A stretch of DNA of 32,331 nt from Cyanobium sp. C1_MAG_00004 (GTDB lineage Bacteria; Cyanobacteriota; Cyanobacteriia; PCC-6307; Cyanobiaceae). The position numbers and the translations under genes were made by a program. Below the pieces are notes generated by a model. That model made no database searches. It was not told the DNA's origin and worked only from the letters and a program-made list of their open reading frames with translations. Location of the stretch: positions 1-32,331 of the forward strand of contig JAIXOF010000089.1 in the NCBI GenBank assembly GCA_027486935.1, in the 5' to 3' direction. How positions within the stretch are numbered: the stretch's first letter is position 1; each line of letters begins with the position of its first letter. Below are positions 8,292-16,900 of the stretch, piece after piece.

Positions 8292-8343
8292 AGCAGCCTG
8301 CAGCGACGCCTCCGTCGTCACAGCCTGAGTCCCTGGGGGTGTT

Positions 8344-8351
8344 CTTAACCT
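8344..8351 (+). promoter_or_regulatory. PHO-box-like octamer facing the phosphate-transport operon
   Basis: The octamer CTTAACCT matches the cyanobacterial PHO-box consensus exactly and lies 56 bases upstream of the transporter ATG at 8408. A second, opposite-facing near-match lies at 8284-8291. No tandem repeat was seen next to it, so control by a SphR/PhoB-type regulator is inferred from the match plus the gene content. Confidence 0.35.
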
Positions 8352-8407
8352 GAAGACCATCGACCTGCTGCACGCTGCAGCAATGGTGCAACTGAGCCTG
8401 ATCAGCA

Positions 8408-9832
8408 ATGGCCAAACGCAGCGTTCAGGCCTACATCGAAGAGGTGCCCAGCTGGGACGGGGGCGCCCGCCTGTCCGGCCCGCCCCTGTCGGCGATGCAG
8501 TGGCTGGTGTGGTCCCTGGCCACAGCGGGCAAGTTCTTTGAGGGGCTGATCGTGTTCATGGGGGGCATTGCCCTGCCCCTGATCGCCGAGCAGTTTGCAA
8601 TGACCGGCAGCGACAAGGGCCTGGTCACTGCCGCCACCCTGGCGGGCATCCTGGCTGGCGCCCTGGCCCTGGGGGGCCTGGCGGATCGCTTTGGCCGCAA
8701 ACCGGTGTTCATCGGCGAGATGGTGCTGCTGGCGGTGGCCCTGCTGGTCGCGGCCTTCAGCCCCAACACCGCCACCCTGGTGGGGGCCTTGTTTGCCGTG
8801 GGCCTGGCCCTGGGCGCCGACTACCCCACCGCCCACCTGGTGATCTCCGAGAGCATCCCGGCGGCGGTGCGGGGCCGGCTGGTGCTGGGTGCCTTCAGCT
8901 TTCAGGCCCTGGGTGCCGTGCTGGGCACCGCCATCGCCTCGGTGGTGCTCAGCAGCAAACCCGAACTGGGCACCTGGCGCATCTTTTATCTGATCCCGGT
9001 GGTACCGGTGCTGCTGGTGGTCTGGGGCCGGCTGTTCCTGCCCGAAAGCAGCCACTGGCTGGTGAGCAAGGGCAATATCAAGAAGGCTGAAAAGCAGCTG
9101 CGCAAGCTGCTGGGCCGCAAGGACGTCGAACTGCTCGATCTGGAGATCGCCGAAGAAGGCCACATCGAACGCAGCAGCGACTGGGGCCAGCTGTTCCGCG
9201 GCAAGCTGCAGCGGGCCACGATCCTGGCCTCGGTGCCCTGGTTCCTGCAGGACCTGTCGACCTACGGCATCGGCATCTTCACGCCGGTGATCATTGCCGC
9301 CGCCTTTGGTTCTGAGGCCAAGGAGCACACCGTTGCGGCCGTGATCCAGAACGATCTGATCGGCGCCCGTGGCACGGCCCTGGTGGATGTGGGCTTTCTG
9401 GTGGGCATCGCCTGCGCCATCGCCCTGGCGGACCGTTGGGGGCGCATCCCGCTGCAGATCCTCGGCTTTGTGGGCTGTGCCGCCGGGCTGATCATCGCGG
9501 CGCTGGGCAACCTGAACGGCCACAGCAACCTGGTGGTGATCGTGATCGGCTTCGTGCTGTTCCAGTTCATGACCAACCTGGGTCCCAACGCCCAGACCTA
9601 TCTGCTGGCCGGCGAGGTGTTTCCGACCCGGGTGCGGGGCCTGGGGGCTGGCCTGGCCGCCGCCACCGGCAAGGTGGGCGCCGTGCTGACGGCCTTTTTC
9701 TTTCCGACCCTGCTGGCCGACTGGGGCACCGAGCGGCTGCTGCCCCTGCTGGCGGTCACCTCGTTGGTGGGGGCGGTGATCACCTGGATCTACCGGATCG
9801 AAACCACCGGCGTCGACATGGAGTCGATCTGA
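8408..9832 (+). CDS. MFS phosphate:H+ symporter-like transporter (PHS family)
   Basis: A 474-residue, 12-helix major facilitator protein. MFS signatures are the loop motif GGLADRFGRKP (89-99), RGR at 155-157, LPESSHWL at 211-218 and EVFPTRVRG at 403-411. Sites that bind phosphate in the fungal symporter PiPT appear conserved with matching spacing (recalled from the published structure): D138-Y139 in GADYP, Q166, W278/D282/Y286 in WFLQDLSTY, N394 in GPNA and K422 in GKVGA. This favours phosphate over sugar as substrate, though the wider sugar/organic-acid symporter group cannot be excluded. It is first in an operon: the stop at 9832 lies four bases before the phytase-like gene, followed by PhoX. 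It is divergent from an acid phosphatase. Confidence 0.85.
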   Translation: MAKRSVQAYIEEVPSWDGGARLSGPPLSAMQWLVWSLATAGKFFEGLIVFMGGIALPLIAEQFAMTGSDKGLVTAATLAGILAGALALGGLADRFGRKPVFIGEMVLLAVALLVAAFSPNTATLVGALFAVGLALGADYPTAHLVISESIPAAVRGRLVLGAFSFQALGAVLGTAIASVVLSSKPELGTWRIFYLIPVVPVLLVVWGRLFLPESSHWLVSKGNIKKAEKQLRKLLGRKDVELLDLEIAEEGHIERSSDWGQLFRGKLQRATILASVPWFLQDLSTYGIGIFTPVIIAAAFGSEAKEHTVAAVIQNDLIGARGTALVDVGFLVGIACAIALADRWGRIPLQILGFVGCAAGLIIAALGNLNGHSNLVVIVIGFVLFQFMTNLGPNAQTYLLAGEVFPTRVRGLGAGLAAATGKVGAVLTAFFFPTLLADWGTERLLPLLAVTSLVGAVITWIYRIETTGVDMESI

Positions 9833-9835
9833 TCG

Positions 9836-10771
9836 GTGGCCGTGGAGTCACCTGGCCCGATCGCCCTGCCCTGCCCGCTGAGCGCCGGCTGGCACATCGT
9901 TGAGCAGACCGTGTTGCCCCGCTCGGCCGGGGGCGGTTTTTCGGCGGGGGCCTACCGCGGGGCCAACGACGAACTGTGGTTGCTGAGCGACGCCCCCAAG
10001 GGCAGCATCAGCCGTTGGCAGGGTCTGGCCCGGGGCGGATTGGCAGGGCTCAAGCCGCTGCCACCCCTGCCCCTGGCCCAGCCCCAACCCATGGATGGCG
10101 AGGGGCTGGTGCTGGATGGCGCCAGCCTGTGGGCCGCCAGCGAGGGTCGCCTGCAACCCCCGCGCCCGGCCGAGCTGCTGCACTACGACCTGGCCACGGG
10201 CCAGCTGCGCCAGCGCCTGGCGCTGCCCGCCGACTGGCATCTGCAGGACGGCGCCGGCCTGCAGAGCAATGGCGGCCCCGAATCCCTGACGCGCTGGCCC
10301 GGTGCAACAGCCCTGCTGATGGCCGCCGAACGGCCCCTGCAGCAGGACCCGCCCGACCGGGTGCGGCTATTGCGCTGGGACAGGCAGCCTGCCGCCGCGC
10401 CGGTCGCCACACCCCTGCAGCCCCTGGCCCTGCCCCCGGGGGCCTGGGGACTGACCGATCTGGTGGCCACAGGCCGCGGCCTGCTGGGGTTGTGGCGCCG
10501 GTTTGACGCCCCGGACCAATGGCAGGCGCGGCTGGTGCTGTACCCGCTGCCGGGCCGGGACGCCGCCGCCGCACCCCTGGCGCCGCGGCAGCAATGGAAC
10601 CTGAACCGTCTGGGGCTGGCCGCCGACAACTGGGAGGTGCTGCTGGCGGGGCCGCCCCTGGCCGATGGCCGGCCGACCGTGCTGCTGGCCAGCGATGACA
10701 ATTTCAACCCCCTGCAGGCCAGCCACCTGGTGCGCCTGAGCCCGGTGCAACAACCAGACTGCAAGCCATGA
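9836..10771 (+). CDS. Esterase-like activity of phytase family protein
   Basis: A 311-residue beta-propeller-like protein with hallmarks of the phytase-esterase-like family (Pfam PF13449): DGEGLVLDG at ~87-95 followed by LWAASEG, NGGPESLTR at ~145-153, NWEVLLAGPPLADGRPTVLL at ~263, and a closing SDDNFNPLQASHL segment. Members are annotated as esterase-like or phytase-like; the true substrate is usually untested. A GTG at 9836 or 9842 is the start. No signal peptide or lipobox is visible, which is odd for an enzyme expected outside the cytoplasm. The stop overlaps the PhoX start as ATGA and the preceding transporter ends three bases before, so all three are likely co-translated. The phosphorus role is inferred from these neighbours. 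Confidence 0.8.
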   Translation: MAVESPGPIALPCPLSAGWHIVEQTVLPRSAGGGFSAGAYRGANDELWLLSDAPKGSISRWQGLARGGLAGLKPLPPLPLAQPQPMDGEGLVLDGASLWAASEGRLQPPRPAELLHYDLATGQLRQRLALPADWHLQDGAGLQSNGGPESLTRWPGATALLMAAERPLQQDPPDRVRLLRWDRQPAAAPVATPLQPLALPPGAWGLTDLVATGRGLLGLWRRFDAPDQWQARLVLYPLPGRDAAAAPLAPRQQWNLNRLGLAADNWEVLLAGPPLADGRPTVLLASDDNFNPLQASHLVRLSPVQQPDCKP

Positions 10772-12948
10772 CCAGCCCCGCCGCCCTGAGCCGTCGCCGC
10801 CTGCTGCAGCTGCTGGGGCTGGGCACCACCGCGGCGGCCGCAGCCCTGGGCCGGGGTCAGGGCCTGGCGGCGACCCGGCGGGCTGCCCCTGTCGCGGGTT
10901 TGAACAAGTTGGGCTTCCAGCCCCTGCGGCCGCCGCTGCCCCTGCCCGGCGACGGCCTCAGCGCGGCGCAGCAGCGGCAGGTGTACCGCACGTGGTCGGT
11001 CGAGGACCGGGTGCTGGTGCCCGAGGGCTACCGGGCTGAACTGCTGGCGGTGTGGGGCGACCGCCTGGCAACGGGTCGCTTTGGCTTCAACAACGACTAC
11101 CTGGCCCTGACGCCCTTAGGGGGCAACCGTGCCCTGCTGAGCGTCAACTTCGAATACATCAGCCCCCTCACCTGGGCGGCCGGCTACGAGGAGGCCGTGG
11201 GCACGCCCCTGCCGCTGGCGGCGTTGCAGCAGGCCCTGGCGCCAAAGGGCGGCAGCATCGATGCCGCTGCCCTGCCCGCAGGCGATCCCCTGCGGGCGCT
11301 GGTGGACCCGGTGGCCCAGGCGGCCATGGCCGATCTGGGCATCGGCGTGCTCGAACTCGAGACCGGCGGCAACGGCAGCTGGCGCAGGCTGCAGGGCAGC
11401 GGCTACGAGCGGCGCATCGACGGGCTAACGCCGGTGGCTTGCAGCGGTCCGGCGGCGGCGGTGTTTGCCAACCCGGCGCCCTTGGGCTACCGCGATGGGC
11501 TGGGGGCGCGCATCCGCGGCACCTTGGCCAACTGCGCCGGCGGCACCACCCCCTGGGGCACGGTGCTCAGCGCCGAAGAGAATTTTCAGAGCCAGGTCAG
11601 CGAAGCGGTGTTCGCCGACGGCTCGGCCACCGCACCCGGCCAGCGTCCGTTCCGCTGGGACGGCAACCGGCTGGACGGCCTGGGCAACCCCTTTGGCCTG
11701 GCCGGCAACAAATACGGCTGGATGGTGGAGCTCGATCCGCGCCGTCCCCAGCAGCCGGCCGTCAAACACACCTGGCTGGGGCGCTTTCGCCACGAGGCGG
11801 TGGCGGTGGTGGCCAAGGCCGGCCGGCCGTTGATCGTCTACTCGGGCTGCGACCGGCACGGGGGCCACCTCTACCGCTACGTCAGCGATGGGCTGGTGCT
11901 GGATCCATCAGACCCAGCCAACGCAACGCTGTTCGAGCAGGGCCGGCTCGAGGTGGCCCGCTTGGACCCCGGCGGCGGCGGCCAATGGCTGGTGCTCGAA
12001 CCCAGCGCCCGGCTCGCACCGCAGCGGCCCAGCCATTACCAGCGCTTTGGCATCGAGCAGCCGACACTGCTGCCCCACAGCGACCGTCAGCGCAGCGGCG
12101 CCCAGGCCCTGGCCAGCGATGCCGAGGTGGACGCCTACTGCCGGCGTCACAGCACCCTGGCCGACCTCTACCCCACGTTCGGCGATGACCGCGAGGCCCG
12201 GTTGCGCCAGCAGGGGGCGATCCTGATCGATGCCCACCTGGCCGCCAACGCGATCGGGGCCACCGCCGCCGCCCGCCCCGAAGACACCGACATCGACCCG
12301 GTGAACGGCGACCTGCTGATCGCCTTCACCGCCGCCGGCCGCAGCGAGGAGGGCGGCGCCGACCCGGCGATCTTCCAAGGGCCGGCTGGCCAACCCAACT
12401 GGCCCCATGGCTGGGTGATGCGCCTGGCCGATGGCAGCCCCGAGCGCGGGGCCCGCTTGACCTGGCGAATCGAGGCCACCGGCGGCACCCCCTGGCAGGG
12501 GGGCCTTGGGTTCAGCAACCCCGACAACCTGGCCTTTGACCCGGCCGGCAACCTCTGGCTGACCACCGACCGCTCGAGCAGCGCCAGCCTCGATGTGTTC
12601 GGCAACAACAGCTGCTGGGTGCTGCCGCGCCAGGGTGCCGCCGCAGGCCAGGCCCTGTGCTTTGCCATCGGCCCGGTCGACTGCGAGCTGTGCGGCCCCT
12701 GCTTTGACGCCAGCGGCCGCACCCTGTTGTTGGCGGTGCAGCACCCCGGCGAAGGCCAGGGCACCCGCCAGGGCCGCAGCGTCGAGGCCCAGGCCCACCA
12801 ACTGGTGGACCGCAGCGGCCGCAGCTTTGAGCAGTTGCGCTGGGTGCCCCTGGGCTCCAACTGGCCCTCGGGGGTCCCGGGGCGGGCGCCGCGGCCCGGT
12901 GTGGTGATGATCAGCCGCCGCGACGGGGCGCCCCTGCTGGGCAGCTGA
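10768..12948 (+). CDS. phoX: PhoX-family (DUF839) alkaline phosphatase, Tat-exported
   Basis: A 726-residue PhoX-type protein, within the usual size for the family. The N-terminus has a twin-arginine signal (LSRRRLLQLLGLG, then an Ala-rich core). Family segments appear in order: FGFNNDYLALTPLGG and LLSVNFEYISPLTW at ~106-135, TPVACSGP with Cys225 in the position of the PhoX metal-ligand Cys, NCAGGTTPWGTVLSAEENF at ~255-273, YGWMVELDP, RHEAVAV at ~341, GRPLIVYSGCDRHGGHLYR, RPEDTDIDP at ~503 and NPDNLAFDP. PhoX enzymes use iron and calcium rather than zinc and hydrolyse phosphomonoesters in the periplasm. It is the last gene of the operon with the transporter-like and phytase-like genes, and ends six bases before a convergent flavoprotein gene. 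Confidence 0.9.
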   Translation: MTSPAALSRRRLLQLLGLGTTAAAAALGRGQGLAATRRAAPVAGLNKLGFQPLRPPLPLPGDGLSAAQQRQVYRTWSVEDRVLVPEGYRAELLAVWGDRLATGRFGFNNDYLALTPLGGNRALLSVNFEYISPLTWAAGYEEAVGTPLPLAALQQALAPKGGSIDAAALPAGDPLRALVDPVAQAAMADLGIGVLELETGGNGSWRRLQGSGYERRIDGLTPVACSGPAAAVFANPAPLGYRDGLGARIRGTLANCAGGTTPWGTVLSAEENFQSQVSEAVFADGSATAPGQRPFRWDGNRLDGLGNPFGLAGNKYGWMVELDPRRPQQPAVKHTWLGRFRHEAVAVVAKAGRPLIVYSGCDRHGGHLYRYVSDGLVLDPSDPANATLFEQGRLEVARLDPGGGGQWLVLEPSARLAPQRPSHYQRFGIEQPTLLPHSDRQRSGAQALASDAEVDAYCRRHSTLADLYPTFGDDREARLRQQGAILIDAHLAANAIGATAAARPEDTDIDPVNGDLLIAFTAAGRSEEGGADPAIFQGPAGQPNWPHGWVMRLADGSPERGARLTWRIEATGGTPWQGGLGFSNPDNLAFDPAGNLWLTTDRSSSASLDVFGNNSCWVLPRQGAAAGQALCFAIGPVDCELCGPCFDASGRTLLLAVQHPGEGQGTRQGRSVEAQAHQLVDRSGRSFEQLRWVPLGSNWPSGVPGRAPRPGVVMISRRDGAPLLGS

Positions 12949-12954
12949 GCCGAC

Positions 12955-14190
12955 TTAGCGGCTGGCCCCGGGCACAAAACGCCGCTCGTGCTGGGCGCCG
13001 GTGAGCATGCGGTTCCAATACAGCGAGGGCAGCAGCTTGCGCTTGACCCACCACATGCTCCAGCGCTCCTTGGTGGGATCGAGGGGAAACGAGGGCGTGG
13101 GCTCCTGCTTGTAGTTGAACTCGGCCATGATCGTCTTGCCGTAGCCGGTGATCAGGGGGCAGCAGCTGTAGCCGTCGTAGGCCGCAGCCAGGGGCTGGCC
13201 ATCGAGCAGGGCCAACAGGTTGGCCACCAGCACCGGCGCCTGACCGCGCACGGCCGCGGCGGTCTTGGAGTTGGGCATGCCGCTGACATCGCCCAGCGAA
13301 AAGACGTTGGGGTAGCGCACGTGCTGCAGGCTGAACTGGTCCACCTCGACGAAACCGGCGCCATTGGCCAGCGGGCTGGTGGCCACCACCGGGGGCGCCG
13401 CCATCGGCGGGGTCACATGCAGCAGCTCGTAGGGGATCACCTCCTGCCGCTCGCTGTCGTTCTCCTTGACGGTGAACACCGCCTCCTTGCTGGCTGGCCG
13501 CACCTCGGTCAGCACATGGTTGTAGCGGGCATCGATCCCCTTGCGCTTGACCACATCCCGCAGCGGCGCGGCATAGGTGGGCACGCCAAAGATGCCCGGG
13601 GTAGCGGTGGCATAGATGACGCTGGCGTTCAGGCGCTGGCGCTTGAACACGTCATCGGCCAGGTAGGCAATCTTCTGGGGCGCACCGGGGCATTTGATCG
13701 GCATCGGCGCACAGGTGAACACCGCATTGCCGCCCTTGAACGCCTGAATCGCCTCCCAGGTGTAGGGCGCAAAGTCCTTGCTGTAATTGCTGCAGACCCC
13801 GCCTGAGCCCAGGGCCTCGCGCAACCCGGCGATGCGGTCCCAGGCCAGGGTCAGGCCGGTGGCCACGATCAGCACGTCGTAGCTGAGGATCTGGCCGCCG
13901 CTGGTGGTGACCCGGTTGTGGTCGGGATCAAAACCGGTGGCGGCCTCCTGAATCCAGGTGACGCCACTGGGAATCAGGTCCCGCTCGGGGCGTCCGGTCT
14001 CTTCGAGACTGAACACACCGCCGCCCACCAGGGTCCAGCCGGGTTGGTACCAGTGCTCGGCAGCCGGCTCGAGAAGGGTGATGGCGAGCTCGGGCCGGGC
14101 CCGCCGCAATTGGGCCGCGGCGGTGATGCCGCCGGCACCGCCGCCGACGACAAGAACCGGGTGGTGGGTCATCGCTTGACTTGCACTCAT
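12955..14190 (-). CDS. sqr: Sulfide:quinone oxidoreductase-like FAD protein
   Basis: A 411-residue FAD-dependent oxidoreductase of the sulfide:quinone reductase group, which passes electrons from sulfide (or persulfide) to quinone at the membrane. It has a dinucleotide-binding motif VVGGGAGG at ~14-21, an ATG FAD-contact motif near 110, a CPGAPQ segment with Cys167, Cys133 and Cys160 upstream, a second FAD contact FSLGDVSGMPNSKTAAA at ~297-313, and a paired Cys343-Cys344 in SCCPLITGYG. The Cys167 and Cys343/344 regions match the redox-active cysteines of the family. The C-terminus (WWVKRKLLPSLYWNRMLTG) resembles the amphipathic membrane-binding tail of SQR. The ATG at 14190 forms ATGA with the glgP stop, which decides this start over the ATG at 14172. 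Related sulfur or NDH-2-type quinone reductases are less likely alternatives. Confidence 0.85.
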   Translation of the reverse strand: MSASQAMTHHPVLVVGGGAGGITAAAQLRRARPELAITLLEPAAEHWYQPGWTLVGGGVFSLEETGRPERDLIPSGVTWIQEAATGFDPDHNRVTTSGGQILSYDVLIVATGLTLAWDRIAGLREALGSGGVCSNYSKDFAPYTWEAIQAFKGGNAVFTCAPMPIKCPGAPQKIAYLADDVFKRQRLNASVIYATATPGIFGVPTYAAPLRDVVKRKGIDARYNHVLTEVRPASKEAVFTVKENDSERQEVIPYELLHVTPPMAAPPVVATSPLANGAGFVEVDQFSLQHVRYPNVFSLGDVSGMPNSKTAAAVRGQAPVLVANLLALLDGQPLAAAYDGYSCCPLITGYGKTIMAEFNYKQEPTPSFPLDPTKERWSMWWVKRKLLPSLYWNRMLTGAQHERRFVPGASR

Positions 14191-16748
14191 GGCTGAGCCA
14201 AGTCTGCAGACGGATCGCCGATCGGACAGCTCATCTGCACCGGAACCGGGCGCACCTGCCAGATCCGTTCGGCATACTCACGCACCGCCCGATCGGACGA
14301 GAAAAAGCCGCTGCGGGCGGTGTTGAGCAGGCTGATGCGCTGCCAGTCCTGGCGTTGCTGCCAGAGCGCGTCGACCCGCTGCTGGGCCTCGAGATAGGCG
14401 GCAAAATCGGCGATGACGGCATAGGGGTCGCGCCCCACCAGGTTCTGCACCAGGGGTCTGAACAGCTCGGTGTCACCACCGCTGAAATGCCCCGACTCGA
14501 TCAGGGCAAAGATCTCCTGCAGCACCGGGTTGCCCGCCACCCACTCCCAGGGGCGGTAGCCATTGCGGTGCAGGTCCACGATCTGGTCGGTGGTCTGACC
14601 GAACAGCACGAAATTGTCCTCGCCGACCATCTGCCGGATCTCGACATTGGCCCCATCGAGGGTGCCGATCGTCAGGGCGCCGTTGAGGGCGAATTTCATG
14701 TTGCCGGTGCCTGATGCCTCTAAACCGGCTGTGGAGATCTGCTCAGAGAGGTCAGCAGCCGGATAGATCGTCTCGCCCAGCTGCACATTGAAATCAGCCA
14801 GGAACACCACCTTGAGCAGCCCCTTCATGTCGGGATCGCTGTTGACCACCTCGGCGATGCCATTGATGAAGCGGATGATCAGCTTGGCCATCGCATAGCC
14901 CGGCGCCGCCTTGCCGCCAAAGATCACGGTGCGCGGGGCCAGGCCAGCGGTGTCCCCGCCCTTGATGCGCAGGTAACGGGCGATCACCCCGAGCGCGTTG
15001 AGGTGCTGGCGCTTGTACTCGTGAATGCGCTTGACCTGCACGTCAAACAGGCTGGTGGGATCGACCAGCAAGCCGTTGCGCTGGTTGATCACCGCGGCCA
15101 GGCGGCGCTTGCCGGCCAGCTTGCAGGCCCCCAAGCGCTCCAGAAACGCCGTGTCGTGCTGCAGGGTCTCCAGGCGCTGCAACAGCTCGATCTCGGCGGG
15201 CCAGGACGGCCCCACCGTCTCGCTCAGCAGGGCGTTGAGGGGCGGGTTGGCCAGCGCCAGCCAGCGCCGGGGAGTGACGCCGTTGGTGACGTTGGTGAAC
15301 TTCTGGGGCCACAGCGCTGCAAAGTCGGGGAATAGATCCCGTTGCACCAGGTCGCTGTGCAGGGCCGCAACGCCATTGACGTGATGGCTGCCCACCACGG
15401 CCAGGTGGGCCATGCGCACGGCCTTGCCCCCACCTTCATCGATGATCGAGACGCGGGCCAGGATCTGGTCGTTGCCGGGGTGCTTGAGGCGCACCTGCTG
15501 CAGAAAACGACTGTTGATCTCGTAGATCAGTTCCAGATGGCGCGGCAGCAGCGAACCGAACAACTCGAGCCCCCAGCGCTCGAGCGCTTCGGGCAACAGG
15601 GTGTGGTTGGTGTAGGCCAGTGAGCCCGACGTGATCGCCCAGGCCTGCTCCCAGTCGAAGCCGTGTTCATCGAGCAGCAGCCGCATCAGCTCGGCAACGG
15701 CGATCGCCGGATGGGTGTCGTTGAGCTGCACGGCCCAGTGCTGCTGAAACTCGGCGATGGCGATGCCACGGCGCTGCAGGTTGGCGAGCATGTCCTGCAG
15801 CGAGCAGCTGACAAAGAAGTGCTGCTGCATCAACCGCAGCCGCCGGCCGCTGTCGGTGCCGTCGTTGGGATAGAGGACCTTGGAGAGGGTCTCCGAGCCC
15901 ACCTTGGCCTCGACAGCGCCGTGGTAATCGCCGCTGTTGAAGGCATTGAAATCGAAGGATTCGGCCGCTTCGGCCCGCCACAGCCGCAGCCGGCCGCAGG
16001 TGTTGACCCGATACCCGGGCACCGGCACGTCGTGGGGAATGCCCACCACCACCTGGGCCGGGACCCAGCGCACCCGATAGCGGCCCTGGTCGTCTTGCCA
16101 GGTTTCGGTGCGACCGCCGAAGCCGACGCTCTGGGACTTGGTGGGAATCACCAGCTCCCAGGGCCAGCCCCCCTTGAGCCACTTGTCGGTGATCTCGACC
16201 TGCCAGCCCCCCTTGATCACCTGATCGAAGATGCCGAACTCGTAGCGGATCCCGTAGCCCGTCGCCGGAATCTCCAGCGAGGCGAGGGATTCGCTGTAAC
16301 AGGCCGCCAACCGCCCCAGGCCCCCGTTGCCCAGGCCGGGCTCCTCCTCGACCGCAAACACCTGGTCGGGATCGGTGATGCCGAACCGGGCCAGGGCCTC
16401 GGCCGCCTCGCTCTGCAGGCCCAGCATCAGCAGGTTGTTAGCCAGCTGGGGACCGATCAGAAACTCGGCCGACAGGTAGGCCACCGCCTTGGGCCGTTTC
16501 TGACGCAGCAGGTCCTTGGAAGCCAGATGGCGGTTCATCAGCCGGTCCCGCACCGCATAGCTGAGCGCCATGTAGAGGTCATGGGGGCTGACGTCGACAG
16601 CACTGCGGCCCAACGAAAAGAACAGGTGCTCGGCGATGCCCTCAAACAGGTCATCGGCGGTCAGGCCGGTGCGCTGCCGGTCACTGAAGCTGGCCGGTAG
16701 CGGAACGGCCGAGCCGAAATCCTGGCGTTGGGGTTGGGTCGAGGTCAT
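14187..16748 (-). CDS. glgP: Glycogen/alpha-glucan phosphorylase
   Basis: An 853-residue GT35 phosphorylase that releases glucose-1-phosphate from glycogen using phosphate. Visible family features are PKAVAYLSAEFLIGPQLANNL near the N-terminus, the GNGGLGRLAACYSESLA loop, GYGIRYEFGIF, QLNDTHPAIAVAELMRLL, the VNGVAALHSDLV segment, TNGVTPRRWL, VKRIHEYKRQ, FGGKAAPGY and the PLP-binding EASGTGNMKFALNG with Lys685. Length matches bacterial GlgP. The ATG at 16748 is preferred; a GTG at 16775 would add nine residues of little family likeness. The stop overlaps the sqr start, so the two are probably one transcription unit. It breaks down the glycogen that cyanobacteria store in the light. Confidence 0.96.
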   Translation of the reverse strand: MTSTQPQRQDFGSAVPLPASFSDRQRTGLTADDLFEGIAEHLFFSLGRSAVDVSPHDLYMALSYAVRDRLMNRHLASKDLLRQKRPKAVAYLSAEFLIGPQLANNLLMLGLQSEAAEALARFGITDPDQVFAVEEEPGLGNGGLGRLAACYSESLASLEIPATGYGIRYEFGIFDQVIKGGWQVEITDKWLKGGWPWELVIPTKSQSVGFGGRTETWQDDQGRYRVRWVPAQVVVGIPHDVPVPGYRVNTCGRLRLWRAEAAESFDFNAFNSGDYHGAVEAKVGSETLSKVLYPNDGTDSGRRLRLMQQHFFVSCSLQDMLANLQRRGIAIAEFQQHWAVQLNDTHPAIAVAELMRLLLDEHGFDWEQAWAITSGSLAYTNHTLLPEALERWGLELFGSLLPRHLELIYEINSRFLQQVRLKHPGNDQILARVSIIDEGGGKAVRMAHLAVVGSHHVNGVAALHSDLVQRDLFPDFAALWPQKFTNVTNGVTPRRWLALANPPLNALLSETVGPSWPAEIELLQRLETLQHDTAFLERLGACKLAGKRRLAAVINQRNGLLVDPTSLFDVQVKRIHEYKRQHLNALGVIARYLRIKGGDTAGLAPRTVIFGGKAAPGYAMAKLIIRFINGIAEVVNSDPDMKGLLKVVFLADFNVQLGETIYPAADLSEQISTAGLEASGTGNMKFALNGALTIGTLDGANVEIRQMVGEDNFVLFGQTTDQIVDLHRNGYRPWEWVAGNPVLQEIFALIESGHFSGGDTELFRPLVQNLVGRDPYAVIADFAAYLEAQQRVDALWQQRQDWQRISLLNTARSGFFSSDRAVREYAERIWQVRPVPVQMSCPIGDPSADLAQP

Positions 16749-16900
16749 GGCGACGCCGTGCGAGGGCTGTTGCACCCAAGCTGGCCAGCAGGCGTTAAGG
16801 CGGCAACAAGGCGCCGCTGGCTTCAGCTTTGTTTCACTTGCCGAGCGTGCCGGTGCGGCCGAGCATGGGACTGGCTGTGCCTGCCCGATCCCCCTGCGCC

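Noticed and set aside
8241-8408. N-terminal extension of the acid phosphatase to 300 residues
   Set aside because: It lacks a signal peptide at its own start, would bury the real signal peptide, and would occupy the whole divergent promoter region.
12949-12954. Terminator between the convergent phoX and sqr genes
   Set aside because: Only six bases separate them and no hairpin with a T-run is seen on either strand nearby.
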